From CBDUXZ01 sp965371325 [NCBI: uncultured bacterium] (GTDB lineage: Bacteria; JAUYMQ01): a stretch of DNA of 5,890 nt. The stretch lies in contig CBDUXZ010000142.1 of the NCBI GenBank assembly GCA_965371325.1, forward strand, positions 1 to 5,890. The letters run 5' to 3'. Of the stretch, positions 1-5,372 are shown one piece after another. The notes under the pieces are model-generated. The model had not been told where the DNA came from and made no database searches. It saw only the letters and a list, made by a program, of their open reading frames with translations. Both the position numbers and the translations under genes were made by a program. Position 1 is the stretch's first letter. Every line of letters starts with the position of its first letter.

Positions 1-1758
1 GCTTTTATGGATCTCGTAAAGCGCGTAGGCGCCCCTGCGGTCGAGCTTCGTCGTCGAGGCGTTGGCGAAGGCCTCGAAGCGCGATACGCCCGCCGGACCG
101 AGACGGGCCGTGAGGTAGCGGCGAAGCAGCGCTTCGTTCAGCAGGAGGTGCGTTACGCCGCGGTCATCGAAGTAGGCCGCGGCGGCGTTGGGGCCGTTCC
201 GGAGAGCCTTCGCCAGACCAACGCCGCTGAAGTAGGGCTCGTAGATGTAGGGGGCCTCGAGGTAGTAACCCTGGTCACCCATGAAGAGCAGCTGGACCCG
301 CCCCTCCGCGGGGACCCGCTCGTTGGCAAGAGCATAGAGGGGGTAGGCCGCGAGGTGCCGTGAGAGGTAGGCCTCCCGCGACTCGCGCCCCGCAAGATAC
401 GGCAGAAGATCGGCCTCCCTCACCGCGCCCACGAGAAAGAGGCCGTTCCACAGCATCGCCACGGCGAATATTCCCCCCATGAGGATTCGGCCGCGATTTG
501 CGGTAATCGCCGCTGCGCCGAGCGGGCAGAGCACGCCCACGAAGGGGAGCACATACCTCACCCGAGCTACCTGTGTTCCCAGCGTGAGGAGCGTTCCACA
601 GACCGCGAACAGTGTGACGAGGCCCGCCCCGGAAATGCGCTCACCCCGCTTTCGAAGGAGCAGCACGCCCGCCGCAAGCAAAGGGAGGAACGGGTTCAAC
701 CGGCCATCGAAGCGACGCGGGTCGTCCTCGCGGCCCGAGAGAAAAATTCGGATGGGAAGCGCGGCGATCGCGAGCTTGCTCTCGCCATAGGCAATTCGCC
801 GAAGCCGGAGCGGACTCGTGCTTTCCGCCACCTGCTCGGGTATCGCTCCAAAGGGTTGCGAGAAGAGGGGGTAGACCGGATTACCGTAAAGCTGGACGTT
901 CCGAACCAGCCACGGCGTAGCCGGGAGGATCGCGAGCACCCCGAAGAGCAGCGCGTATCGCGTAGCGCGCGCGAGGCCATCGCGTCGCAGCGCCGTGAGC
1001 ACGACCAGTCCTCCGATCAGCCCAGCCGACATGAAGCCCTGATATTTTGTCGAGAGCGCGAACCCGACGGCGAGTGCGGAGAGTGTGAGACAGTGCCCCT
1101 TGTTTCCATTCTCCCGCCAGCGAAGAAAACATTCGAGCGCGAGGAAGGTGTAAAGGCAGAGCGCCAGATCGACGTAAGCAACACTCCCCAGACGCAGGAC
1201 AACCGGAAGGCTGAGAAAGAGGATGGCGGCCACTATCCCCGCGGTATTGCCCGCCCACACCCGCGCCCGCGCAGCCAGAACAGCCGCCGCCAGCAGGCCG
1301 AAGCCAAGATGAATCCATGCCGCCGCCCAGTCAGACCCGAGTCCCACCGGAAGGAGATAAAGCATGTCCACCACCTGGGGATAGGCCGCGTGCAGGGCGT
1401 AGGGGACATCGACAACGCGCCCGGCCTCCAGGAAGATTCGGGGGAGCGCCAGGTGATGGACGAGTGCATCCCGTGCTGTCGGTGGTGAGAGACCGAGGTA
1501 GAGGGACGCAAGTGCGATCGCCACGAGTACGCCTGACAGGAGTGGGCTATCGCTCATCGCCCCGGCGATCGCGCGCCGCGCGGCTCCCGCTGAAACGCCA
1601 ATTGCGATGAGGCCGCCCGCAATCAGAAGCGCCAGAAGAAGCAGCGCTCCGGGGTGGAGCATCCCGAGCATCCCCGCCAGGTAAACGAGGTTTCCGCCGA
1701 ACCAGAGCCAGGCCGCCGCCGCGTAGAGCGCGAGGAAGCCTCCGCCGGCGCCCCTCAC
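1..1758 (-). CDS. GT-C-type polytopic membrane glycosyltransferase, ArnT/PMT-like (3' end outside window)
   Basis: The frame is open for 586 codons from a GTG start to the window edge with no stop. The product has about a dozen hydrophobic segments (for example about 7-30, 36-55, 74-91, 150-163, 171-189) and a soluble C-terminal part from about residue 455. Motifs typical of bacterial GT-C sugar transferases are visible: a loop SPPTARDALVHH (91-102) with Asp97 as a candidate catalytic acid, AYVDLAL (194-200), STKYQG (236-241) and PWLVRN...GNPVYP (282-297). Such enzymes move a sugar from a polyprenyl-phosphate carrier to an acceptor on the outer face of the inner membrane. The GTG overlaps the upstream TGA by 4 bases and has GGGAG 7 nt before it (1770-1766), which suggests translational coupling to the DUF2723 gene. 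The last visible residues (GAYALYEIHKS) look like the usual end of such proteins, so little is probably missing. Substrate unknown. Confidence 0.85.
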   Translation of the reverse strand, partial: MRGAGGGFLALYAAAAWLWFGGNLVYLAGMLGMLHPGALLLLALLIAGGLIAIGVSAGAARRAIAGAMSDSPLLSGVLVAIALASLYLGLSPPTARDALVHHLALPRIFLEAGRVVDVPYALHAAYPQVVDMLYLLPVGLGSDWAAAWIHLGFGLLAAAVLAARARVWAGNTAGIVAAILFLSLPVVLRLGSVAYVDLALCLYTFLALECFLRWRENGNKGHCLTLSALAVGFALSTKYQGFMSAGLIGGLVVLTALRRDGLARATRYALLFGVLAILPATPWLVRNVQLYGNPVYPLFSQPFGAIPEQVAESTSPLRLRRIAYGESKLAIAALPIRIFLSGREDDPRRFDGRLNPFLPLLAAGVLLLRKRGERISGAGLVTLFAVCGTLLTLGTQVARVRYVLPFVGVLCPLGAAAITANRGRILMGGIFAVAMLWNGLFLVGAVREADLLPYLAGRESREAYLSRHLAAYPLYALANERVPAEGRVQLLFMGDQGYYLEAPYIYEPYFSGVGLAKALRNGPNAAAAYFDDRGVTHLLLNEALLRRYLTARLGPAGVSRFEAFANASTTKLDRRGAYALYEIHKS

Positions 1759-3908
1759 GATTCTTCTCCCGAGTCAATTCGGCCGAGGGCGGCCTGCAAC
1801 TCCGCGCGCTGTGAATCATCGCGCGCCCGCGCGATCGCCATCTCGAGGGCTGCGCGGGCCGCCTCAATGCGCCCGCGTTTCTTCTCCAGCTCGAAGAGCT
1901 GCTCGTAGGGCTCGGGCGCGTCGGGCGACGTCTCTCGCGCCTCGGCAATGGTGACGGCTGCTGCGTCCAACCTTCCCAGGCTTATCTGCAAAATCGCCAC
2001 GTTCAGGAGTGTCACGGGATCGCCCGGGTTCTTTGCCGCCGCCCGCCGAAACATCCGTTCCGCGTCTTCCCATCGCGAAAGCCCGCTGTAAAGGCGTCCG
2101 AGCTCGTTCGAAACACTCGGATCGTTCGATGAAAGGGAACTCGCCAGCTCAGCGATCACCACGGCGTCCTGGGGCCGGCCCTGCAGCTTCAGCACTTCGC
2201 CGGAGACGCTGAGTAGGTATGCGTGGTAACGGGCGGCGTCGATGTCATCCAGAAGGCCGGGGACCTCGATTTCCCGCCCGAGAAATGCACGTACGCGCTT
2301 GAAGTATGCGTCGGCCTCTTCGCGGGAGAGCGACACGACGCCGTCGGGATTGAAACGCCACAGGTAGAGCCAGGGCCGAAGGTACGCGTACACAGCTGGA
2401 TTGAGCGTGCTCAACGGCTCCCAGTAAACGGGAACGCGACCCAGATTGCGCCGCAGGAGTTCCTGAAAGAACTCCTCCCACCTCTTTTGATCGCCGCCCC
2501 CTTCCGGCACTTCGATTTTCGGAAACCGCACCGGGGTGACCGGCGTGAAGTAGGTCGGCAACGTGAGATCACTCACGAGCAGGATGCTTACGTCGGGACG
2601 CGCCCCTTCCACGTCCTGCAGGTAGCGCATGGGGAACCAGTTGGCGGTCACGAACGCGATGGCGTTCTCGTCGAGCGGGAGAAGATTGGCCGCCGCCGCC
2701 GAGCGCGGACCGTCGTGAATCCGCGAAATGGCCCTCACCGCCCCATCGCGGACCAGCAGCACGATGGCCATGGTAATCGCAAGTGCCGTTGCCGGAACCG
2801 CGAGCCGCCGGAACGGGGGCCGGAGATCGAATATGCGGGCCGATGCTATCCCCGCCCAGAGCGCCACGAACCAGAAAGTGGGGAGATAGGCGTCCGGAAT
2901 GGTCCAGATGCGCAGGAAGAACAGAAGGTTCCCCAGGCAGAACAGAACCGTGAAGGTTCCCCACCGGGCCGAGCGAACAAACGTAATTACCAATCCCGAA
3001 AGGGCGAGCAACCACCCGACAACCGTCACTTCCGCGTTCAGATTGCGCGCAAAGATCTTGATGTAGGGCCACCAGGGCTGTGCGCCGCCGGTAAAGTGGA
3101 AATCGGCATCCTTCCTGTCCGTCACATGCGATACAAATCGTTCCCACGTGTCGGGGTGCCCCCAGTTGAAGGCCGGCTCCGTTGCCGCCCGAATGGGGAG
3201 GTAGAGGTAAACGGAAGCCCCGAGTATTCCGAAGAAGGCTATGCGAAGCAGCATTCGTAACCGGCGGCCGCGGGGGATGCCCGTCAACACCAGAAAGACG
3301 AGGGCGGGGGTGAAAAACAGGGTGGTGCCATGAATTCCGCCGGAGAGCCCGAAGACGAATGCACCGCCGAGGAGATACCGATCGTCGCCGCTCTCCGCCC
3401 ACCGCAAAGCAAGAAAAACCAGCAGCGCCACGACCAGCGCCAGCGGCGCATAGACCTCCGCGTGGGTGGCAAAGTTCCAGTAGGTAGGAGAGAGCGCCAG
3501 AAGCGAGCCGCTGGCCATCCCCGCCACCCGGCCGGCAGTCGGACTCCCACCGAACCGGCGGTGCAGAAGGCCGACGCACAGGGCCAACAGCACGACGCCG
3601 GCCACGCCGCAAAGGAGCGAGAGAAGATTCACCCGGGCGGCGACCGACCCGGCGGGGAGAAGCCCCGCCAGCTTTCCGAGAAGCGCGTAGGTGGGAGAGC
3701 CCGGAGGATGTCCAATGCCCAGTGTATGAGCAACATCGACGAACTCGGGGGAGTCGTTCCAGCCGATGGTCGGCCTGAGTGTCAGGGCATAGACGGCGAC
3801 AAGGCCGAGGGCCCAGATCAGGAATAGACGGCGGCCCAGGACCGAAGTCTTCCCACCGGTCCCCCGCGATCCCTCGCCGGAGACGCCGATTTCCCCCAAA
3901 CCCACCAT
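1755..3908 (-). CDS. DUF2723 (TMEM260-like) membrane protein with C-terminal TPR repeats
   Basis: 717 residues. The N-terminal half is a polytopic membrane domain with the DUF2723 signatures: NDSPEF (51-56, acidic residues likely at the active site), HPPGSPTY (67-74), THAEVYA (148-154), GIHGTTLFF (191-199) and LPIRAA...FNWGHPDTWERF...HVT (237-263). The middle (about 400-550) is probably periplasmic. Residues about 563-698 form four in-phase 34-residue TPR units, the first degenerate, ending in GEES. DUF2723 belongs to the GT-C fold, and its eukaryotic member TMEM260 is a protein O-mannosyltransferase, so protein glycosylation is a fair inference here; the acceptor is not shown. It lies 102 bases after a pilin gene and is coupled to a second GT-C gene. 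An in-frame TAG two codons upstream rules out a longer start. AGGGG directly abuts the ATG, so a nearby GTG (3905) or TTG (3899) may be the true start. Confidence 0.9.
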   Translation of the reverse strand: MVGLGEIGVSGEGSRGTGGKTSVLGRRLFLIWALGLVAVYALTLRPTIGWNDSPEFVDVAHTLGIGHPPGSPTYALLGKLAGLLPAGSVAARVNLLSLLCGVAGVVLLALCVGLLHRRFGGSPTAGRVAGMASGSLLALSPTYWNFATHAEVYAPLALVVALLVFLALRWAESGDDRYLLGGAFVFGLSGGIHGTTLFFTPALVFLVLTGIPRGRRLRMLLRIAFFGILGASVYLYLPIRAATEPAFNWGHPDTWERFVSHVTDRKDADFHFTGGAQPWWPYIKIFARNLNAEVTVVGWLLALSGLVITFVRSARWGTFTVLFCLGNLLFFLRIWTIPDAYLPTFWFVALWAGIASARIFDLRPPFRRLAVPATALAITMAIVLLVRDGAVRAISRIHDGPRSAAAANLLPLDENAIAFVTANWFPMRYLQDVEGARPDVSILLVSDLTLPTYFTPVTPVRFPKIEVPEGGGDQKRWEEFFQELLRRNLGRVPVYWEPLSTLNPAVYAYLRPWLYLWRFNPDGVVSLSREEADAYFKRVRAFLGREIEVPGLLDDIDAARYHAYLLSVSGEVLKLQGRPQDAVVIAELASSLSSNDPSVSNELGRLYSGLSRWEDAERMFRRAAAKNPGDPVTLLNVAILQISLGRLDAAAVTIAEARETSPDAPEPYEQLFELEKKRGRIEAARAALEMAIARARDDSQRAELQAALGRIDSGEES
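1766..1770 (-). promoter_or_regulatory. Ribosome binding site of the downstream GT-C gene
   Basis: GGGAG lies 7 nt before the GTG at 1758, inside the last codons of the DUF2723 gene. It supports the GTG as the start and a coupled two-gene operon. Confidence 0.6.
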
Positions 3909-3940
3909 CCCCTACTCATCGGCCAAATCCGCCAACAGTA

Positions 3941-3973
3941 AAGCGGGGCCCGGACAAGGTCCGGACCCCGCTT
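3941..3973 (-). terminator. Probable intrinsic terminator or attenuator after the 4412-4011 pilin
   Basis: Two 15-nt arms (3941-3955 and 3959-3973) flank a 3-nt loop. The single position where the arms differ is a G-U wobble in minus-strand RNA but a C-A mismatch in plus-strand RNA, so the fold suits the minus transcript. The stem ends in TTT but the following T tract is weak (TTTACTGTTGG), so some read-through into the DUF2723 gene is plausible. No separate promoter for that gene is obvious in the short gap. Confidence 0.7.
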
Positions 3974-3981
3974 CGAGACTG

Positions 3982-4000
3982 CCCGAGAAGTTAACTCGGG
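3982..4000 (-). other. Small stem-loop between pilin stop codon and terminator
   Basis: CCCGAG (3982-3987) and CTCGGG (3995-4000) form a perfect 6-bp stem with a 7-nt loop, starting 10 nt after the pilin TGA. With the larger hairpin just downstream it makes a tandem 3' structure that could protect the abundant pilin mRNA. There is no T tract of its own. Confidence 0.45.
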
Positions 4001-4010
4001 TGAGCGCGAA

Positions 4011-4412
4011 TCAGCTGCTCACGTCGTTGGTCGTGTTCGTCGACTCCCTGGACGCCTGGGTGACGGTCCAGAGATCGATGGTCGCATCACCATCGATATT
4101 CGCGCTGGCGGTCCCTGTGAAGGACGAACCGCCCGTGTAGGTGAAGTTGTTCACGATGCCCGTGTAGTACTTGGGCGTGGCGCTCGGGGTGAAGCCCGCG
4201 TTCGACAGCGTCCCGTAAGTGTTCTGCTCCGCGAAGTACGCCTGCTCGGCGGTGTACACCGTGGAGAGGAGCTCTTTCGCTTCACTCTGCTTCGACTTGG
4301 CCTGGAAGCGGAGGAAGTTCGGGATCGCGATGGCAGCCAAGATACCGATGATGGCCACGACGATCATGAGCTCGATCAGTGTAAAGCCCTTCCTGTTTCG
4401 CAGTTTCATCAT
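4011..4412 (-). CDS. Type IV pilin (major-pilin type), short leader
   Basis: 133 residues. A basic 9-residue leader (MMKLRNRKG) precedes the prepilin peptidase site G9/F10, followed by FTLIE with the invariant Glu at mature position 5 (E14). Next is one hydrophobic helix ([15 protein letters not shown]), then a short globular part with [11 protein letters not shown] and [14 protein letters not shown] and a Ser/Thr/Asn-rich tail ending in Ser. The mature form is 124 residues with no cysteine, so there is no disulfide-bonded D-region as in Pseudomonas or Neisseria pilins. It aligns without gaps to the pilin at 5249-4821. PilD-like cleavage and N-methylation followed by assembly into a pilus is expected from the family. 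Two N-x-T sequons (mature N80, N117) and the C-terminal Ser are possible glycan sites. AGGAG 9 nt before the first of two ATGs favours 4412 as start. A consensus sigma-54 promoter lies upstream. Confidence 0.93.
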   Translation of the reverse strand: MMKLRNRKGFTLIELMIVVAIIGILAAIAIPNFLRFQAKSKQSEAKELLSTVYTAEQAYFAEQNTYGTLSNAGFTPSATPKYYTGIVNNFTYTGGSSFTGTASANIDGDATIDLWTVTQASRESTNTTNDVSS

Positions 4413-4421
4413 TTTCAGCCA

Positions 4422-4426
4422 CTCCT
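4422..4426 (-). promoter_or_regulatory. Ribosome binding site of the 4412 pilin
   Basis: AGGAG within a purine-rich run lies 9 nt before the ATG at 4412 and 12 nt before the adjacent ATG at 4409. The spacing favours the first ATG. The site is outside the folded leader that ends at 4441. Confidence 0.65.
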
Positions 4427-4440
4427 CTTCTTCAAAATCT

Positions 4441-4560
4441 GGGGCGATCCGTTTCGCTGCGCCTTGTCGGCTCTATCAGATGGATCTCCCAGTCATGTCC
4501 GGAAGCCTGTTTGCACGGCCGACAAGGCCAGCCCAGCATTTGCTTCCTCTCACCCGCCCC
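4441..4560 (-). other. Structured 5' leader (candidate cis-regulatory RNA) of the 4412 pilin
   Basis: Complementary blocks nest inside the predicted leader. GGGGCG (4560-4555) pairs with CGCCCC (4446-4441) as a closing stem. GCCTTGTCGGC (4528-4518) pairs perfectly over 11 bp with GCCGACAAGGC (4471-4461) across a 46-nt loop. A competing local fold pairs GGAAGC (4547-4542) with GCTTCC (4506-4501) and closes a small GGCC/GGCC hairpin (4529-4517) that uses the same strand as the 11-bp helix. The two states cannot coexist. The block starts about 25 nt after the expected transcription start and ends 28 nt before the ATG, leaving the ribosome binding site just downstream. I recognise no known riboswitch consensus. 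Folding is inferred from complementarity only. Confidence 0.5.
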
Positions 4561-4595
4561 TTCACAGCGAAGAGGACGGTCACGGCCCCGGCTTT

Positions 4596-4612
4596 TGCAA
4601 CCGTCGTGCCAA
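4596..4612 (-). promoter_or_regulatory. Sigma-54 (RpoN) promoter of the 4412 pilin
   Basis: TTGGCACG-ACGG-TTGCA on the minus strand matches the full -24/-12 consensus YTGGCACG-N4-TTGCW. The invariant GG (4610-4609) and GC (4598-4597) are exactly 10 nt apart. Transcription should start near 4585, giving a leader of about 172 nt. Pilin promoters in many bacteria use sigma-54 with the PilR activator; no pilS/pilR gene is in this window. Confidence 0.88.
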
Positions 4613-4759
4613 AGACGCCTTCCCGAAGGGTCTTCCGGATTTCCAATTTTTTCCTTTGCAATGACAAGGGGTTAGGGACTCGATCCTTCGGTCTGCCACG
4701 GCGCCCGAGAGTGAGGGGCCGAGCAATCACTGTTCCTCGCCCTGGGAAAGGACAATTTG

Positions 4760-4804
4760 GGTCACTTTGTGACCGTTTTCGTCACCCGCGACAACGCGGG
4801 TCAC
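4760..4804 (-). other. Two tandem stem-loops after the 5249-4821 pilin
   Basis: First, ACCCGCG/CGCGGGT (4784-4790 with 4795-4801) forms a 7-bp stem with a 4-nt loop, extendable by two pairs beyond one mismatch. Second, GGTCAC/GTGACC (4760-4765 with 4769-4774) forms a 6-bp stem with a 3-nt loop. The pentamer GTCAC or its complement occurs four times here. Neither stem is followed by a T tract on the minus strand, so simple intrinsic termination is doubtful; 3'-end stabilisation or factor-dependent termination is possible. Confidence 0.45.
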
Positions 4805-4827
4805 GGTGTTAGCTACGGTGTTAGCTA
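4804..4827. repeat. Perfect 2 x 12-bp tandem repeat spanning the pilin stop codon
   Basis: CGGTGTTAGCTA occurs twice in direct succession (4804-4815, 4816-4827). On the minus strand the unit covers the last Ser codon and the TAA of the upstream pilin, so the duplication places a second TAA in the same frame 12 nt downstream. It looks like a recent slippage duplication. Confidence 0.8.
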
Positions 4828-5249
4828 TTGATGTCGTTGCTTGTGTTGCTGGGAGTTCGTGCCGCGTTGGTGACCTCCCAGATGTCGAGGGTCGCGTCAC
4901 TGTCGAGGTTGGCGCTGCAGGTTCCGGTGAAAGACGAGGCGGCCGTGTAGGAGAAGTTCGCCTTGACGTTCGTGTAGAACTTCGGGGCCGCGGAAGGTGT
5001 GAAGCCGACGTTGCTGAGTGAGCCATACCGGTTATGTTCCCCAAAATACGCCTCTTCAGCGGTGTAAACCGTCGCCAGAAGCTCCTTGGCTTCGCTCTGC
5101 TTGGCTTTCGCCGCGAAGCCGAGGATCTGGGGGATCATAATCGCCGCAAGGATGCCCAGGATCGCCATGACGACCACCAGTTCGATGAGGGTCACTCCGG
5201 TTTTCCTGGAGGCTACCGGCGAACGGATTCCGGTTTTTATAACGTACAT
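4821..5249 (-). CDS. Type IV pilin paralogue with long leader and Val at +1
   Basis: 142 residues. An 18-residue leader with several basic residues ends in Gly18, then VTLIE (V19-E23) starts the mature protein: Val replaces the usual Phe at +1 and Glu+5 is kept. A single hydrophobic helix (LVVVMAILGILAAIMIP) is followed by FAAKAKQSEAK and TAEEAYFGEHNRYG. The mature part is 124 residues, the same as the pilin at 4412-4011; a gapless hand alignment gives 83 identities. It has one unpaired cysteine (mature 93) where the paralogue has Ala. Sequons N-F-S (N80) and N-T-S (N117) and the terminal Ser are retained. GAGGGGAG 2 nt before the ATG is a strong but tight ribosome site. The GTG at 5195 cannot be the start because it would remove the Gly needed for cleavage. 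It may be a second structural subunit or a minor pilin; the sequence does not decide. Confidence 0.92.
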   Translation of the reverse strand: MYVIKTGIRSPVASRKTGVTLIELVVVMAILGILAAIMIPQILGFAAKAKQSEAKELLATVYTAEEAYFGEHNRYGSLSNVGFTPSAAPKFYTNVKANFSYTAASSFTGTCSANLDSDATLDIWEVTNAARTPSNTSNDINS

Positions 5250-5251
5250 GG

Positions 5252-5259
5252 CTCCCCTC
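5252..5259 (-). promoter_or_regulatory. Ribosome binding site of the 5249 pilin
   Basis: GAGGGGAG lies just upstream of the ATG, leaving 2 nt after its last G and about 4 nt after the AGGGG core. The spacing is short, but no alternative start keeps the prepilin leader. Confidence 0.55.
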
Positions 5260-5272
5260 GAATTTCGGCGCT

Positions 5273-5302
5273 GATGCCCGGCGTGGGTTCCGGGCGGGCA
5301 TC
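5273..5302 (-). other. 5'UTR hairpin of the 5249 pilin
   Basis: GATGCCCG (5273-5280) and CGGGCATC (5295-5302) make a perfect 8-bp stem with a 14-nt loop between the expected transcription start (about 5317) and the ribosome binding site. A further GGC/GCC pairing beyond a short bulge could lengthen it. It may stabilise the mRNA 5' end; it shares no evident sequence with the longer leader of the other pilin. Confidence 0.5.
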
Positions 5303-5327
5303 GCCTTACCCTCCAGAGGCGCTAGGG

Positions 5328-5344
5328 TGCAATTAATGTGCCAG
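5328..5344 (-). promoter_or_regulatory. Sigma-54 (RpoN) promoter of the 5249 pilin
   Basis: CTGGCACA-TTAA-TTGCA on the minus strand matches the -24/-12 consensus except A for G at the last base of the -24 box. GG (5342-5341) and GC (5330-5329) are exactly 10 nt apart. The start of transcription should be near 5317, about 68 nt before the ATG. The promoter lies in the gap right after the TPR gene, so the pilin need not depend on read-through. Confidence 0.87.
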
Positions 5345-5372
5345 CGCTTTCAGCCCCCCGGGCGTTACGAAA

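Larger units (their letters stand above)
4413..4820 (-). other. 408-base non-coding region between the two pilin genes
   Basis: No convincing gene is present. From high to low coordinate it holds a repeated stop-codon segment, two stem-loops (4804-4781, 4774-4760), an unexplained stretch (about 4759-4640), a dyad at 4621-4639, the sigma-54 promoter, the structured leader and the ribosome binding site. Open frames across it have no family features and overlap these elements. 4759-4640 is where an enhancer-binding protein of the RpoN promoter would be expected to bind, but I see no clear dyad there. Confidence 0.75.

Noticed and set aside
856-1488. 210-codon plus-strand open frame
   Set aside because: It is antisense to the GT-C gene, highly charged and without recognisable structure.
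2223-3260. 345-codon open frame on the plus strand
   Set aside because: It lies antisense to the DUF2723 gene, is rich in Arg/Gly/Pro as expected of a GC-rich shadow frame, and shows no domain.
2569-3612. 347-codon minus-strand open frame
   Set aside because: It is another frame of the DUF2723 gene, whose own frame has clear family motifs; this product is low-complexity Arg/Gly/Ser.
4441-4585. Cyclic-di-GMP or cGAMP (GEMM-type) riboswitch in the pilin leader
   Set aside because: Such riboswitches precede some pilin genes, and GCAAACAGGCTTCCGG is loosely similar to part of the consensus, but the conserved ACGCAAAGCC core and the GNRA tetraloop arm are absent.
4621-4657. Plus-strand intrinsic terminator (dyad followed by a T run)
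   Set aside because: The T run follows on the plus strand, but no plus-strand gene precedes it and the stem has an internal mismatch.
4476-4730. 84-codon minus-strand open frame between the pilins
   Set aside because: It covers the RpoN promoter and the leader stem; its product is basic with no motif. The regulatory reading explains the region better.
4219-4812. 197-codon plus-strand open frame across the pilin start and intergenic region
   Set aside because: It is antisense to the pilin and runs over the sigma-54 promoter and leader; no family features.
4727-5044. 105-codon minus-strand open frame
   Set aside because: Shadow frame of the pilin at 5249-4821 running into its 3' region; Ser/Thr/Arg-rich with no motif.
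5193-5195. GTG as an alternative start of the 5249 pilin
   Set aside because: An AGGA lies upstream, but starting there would remove the leader and the Gly required for prepilin peptidase.
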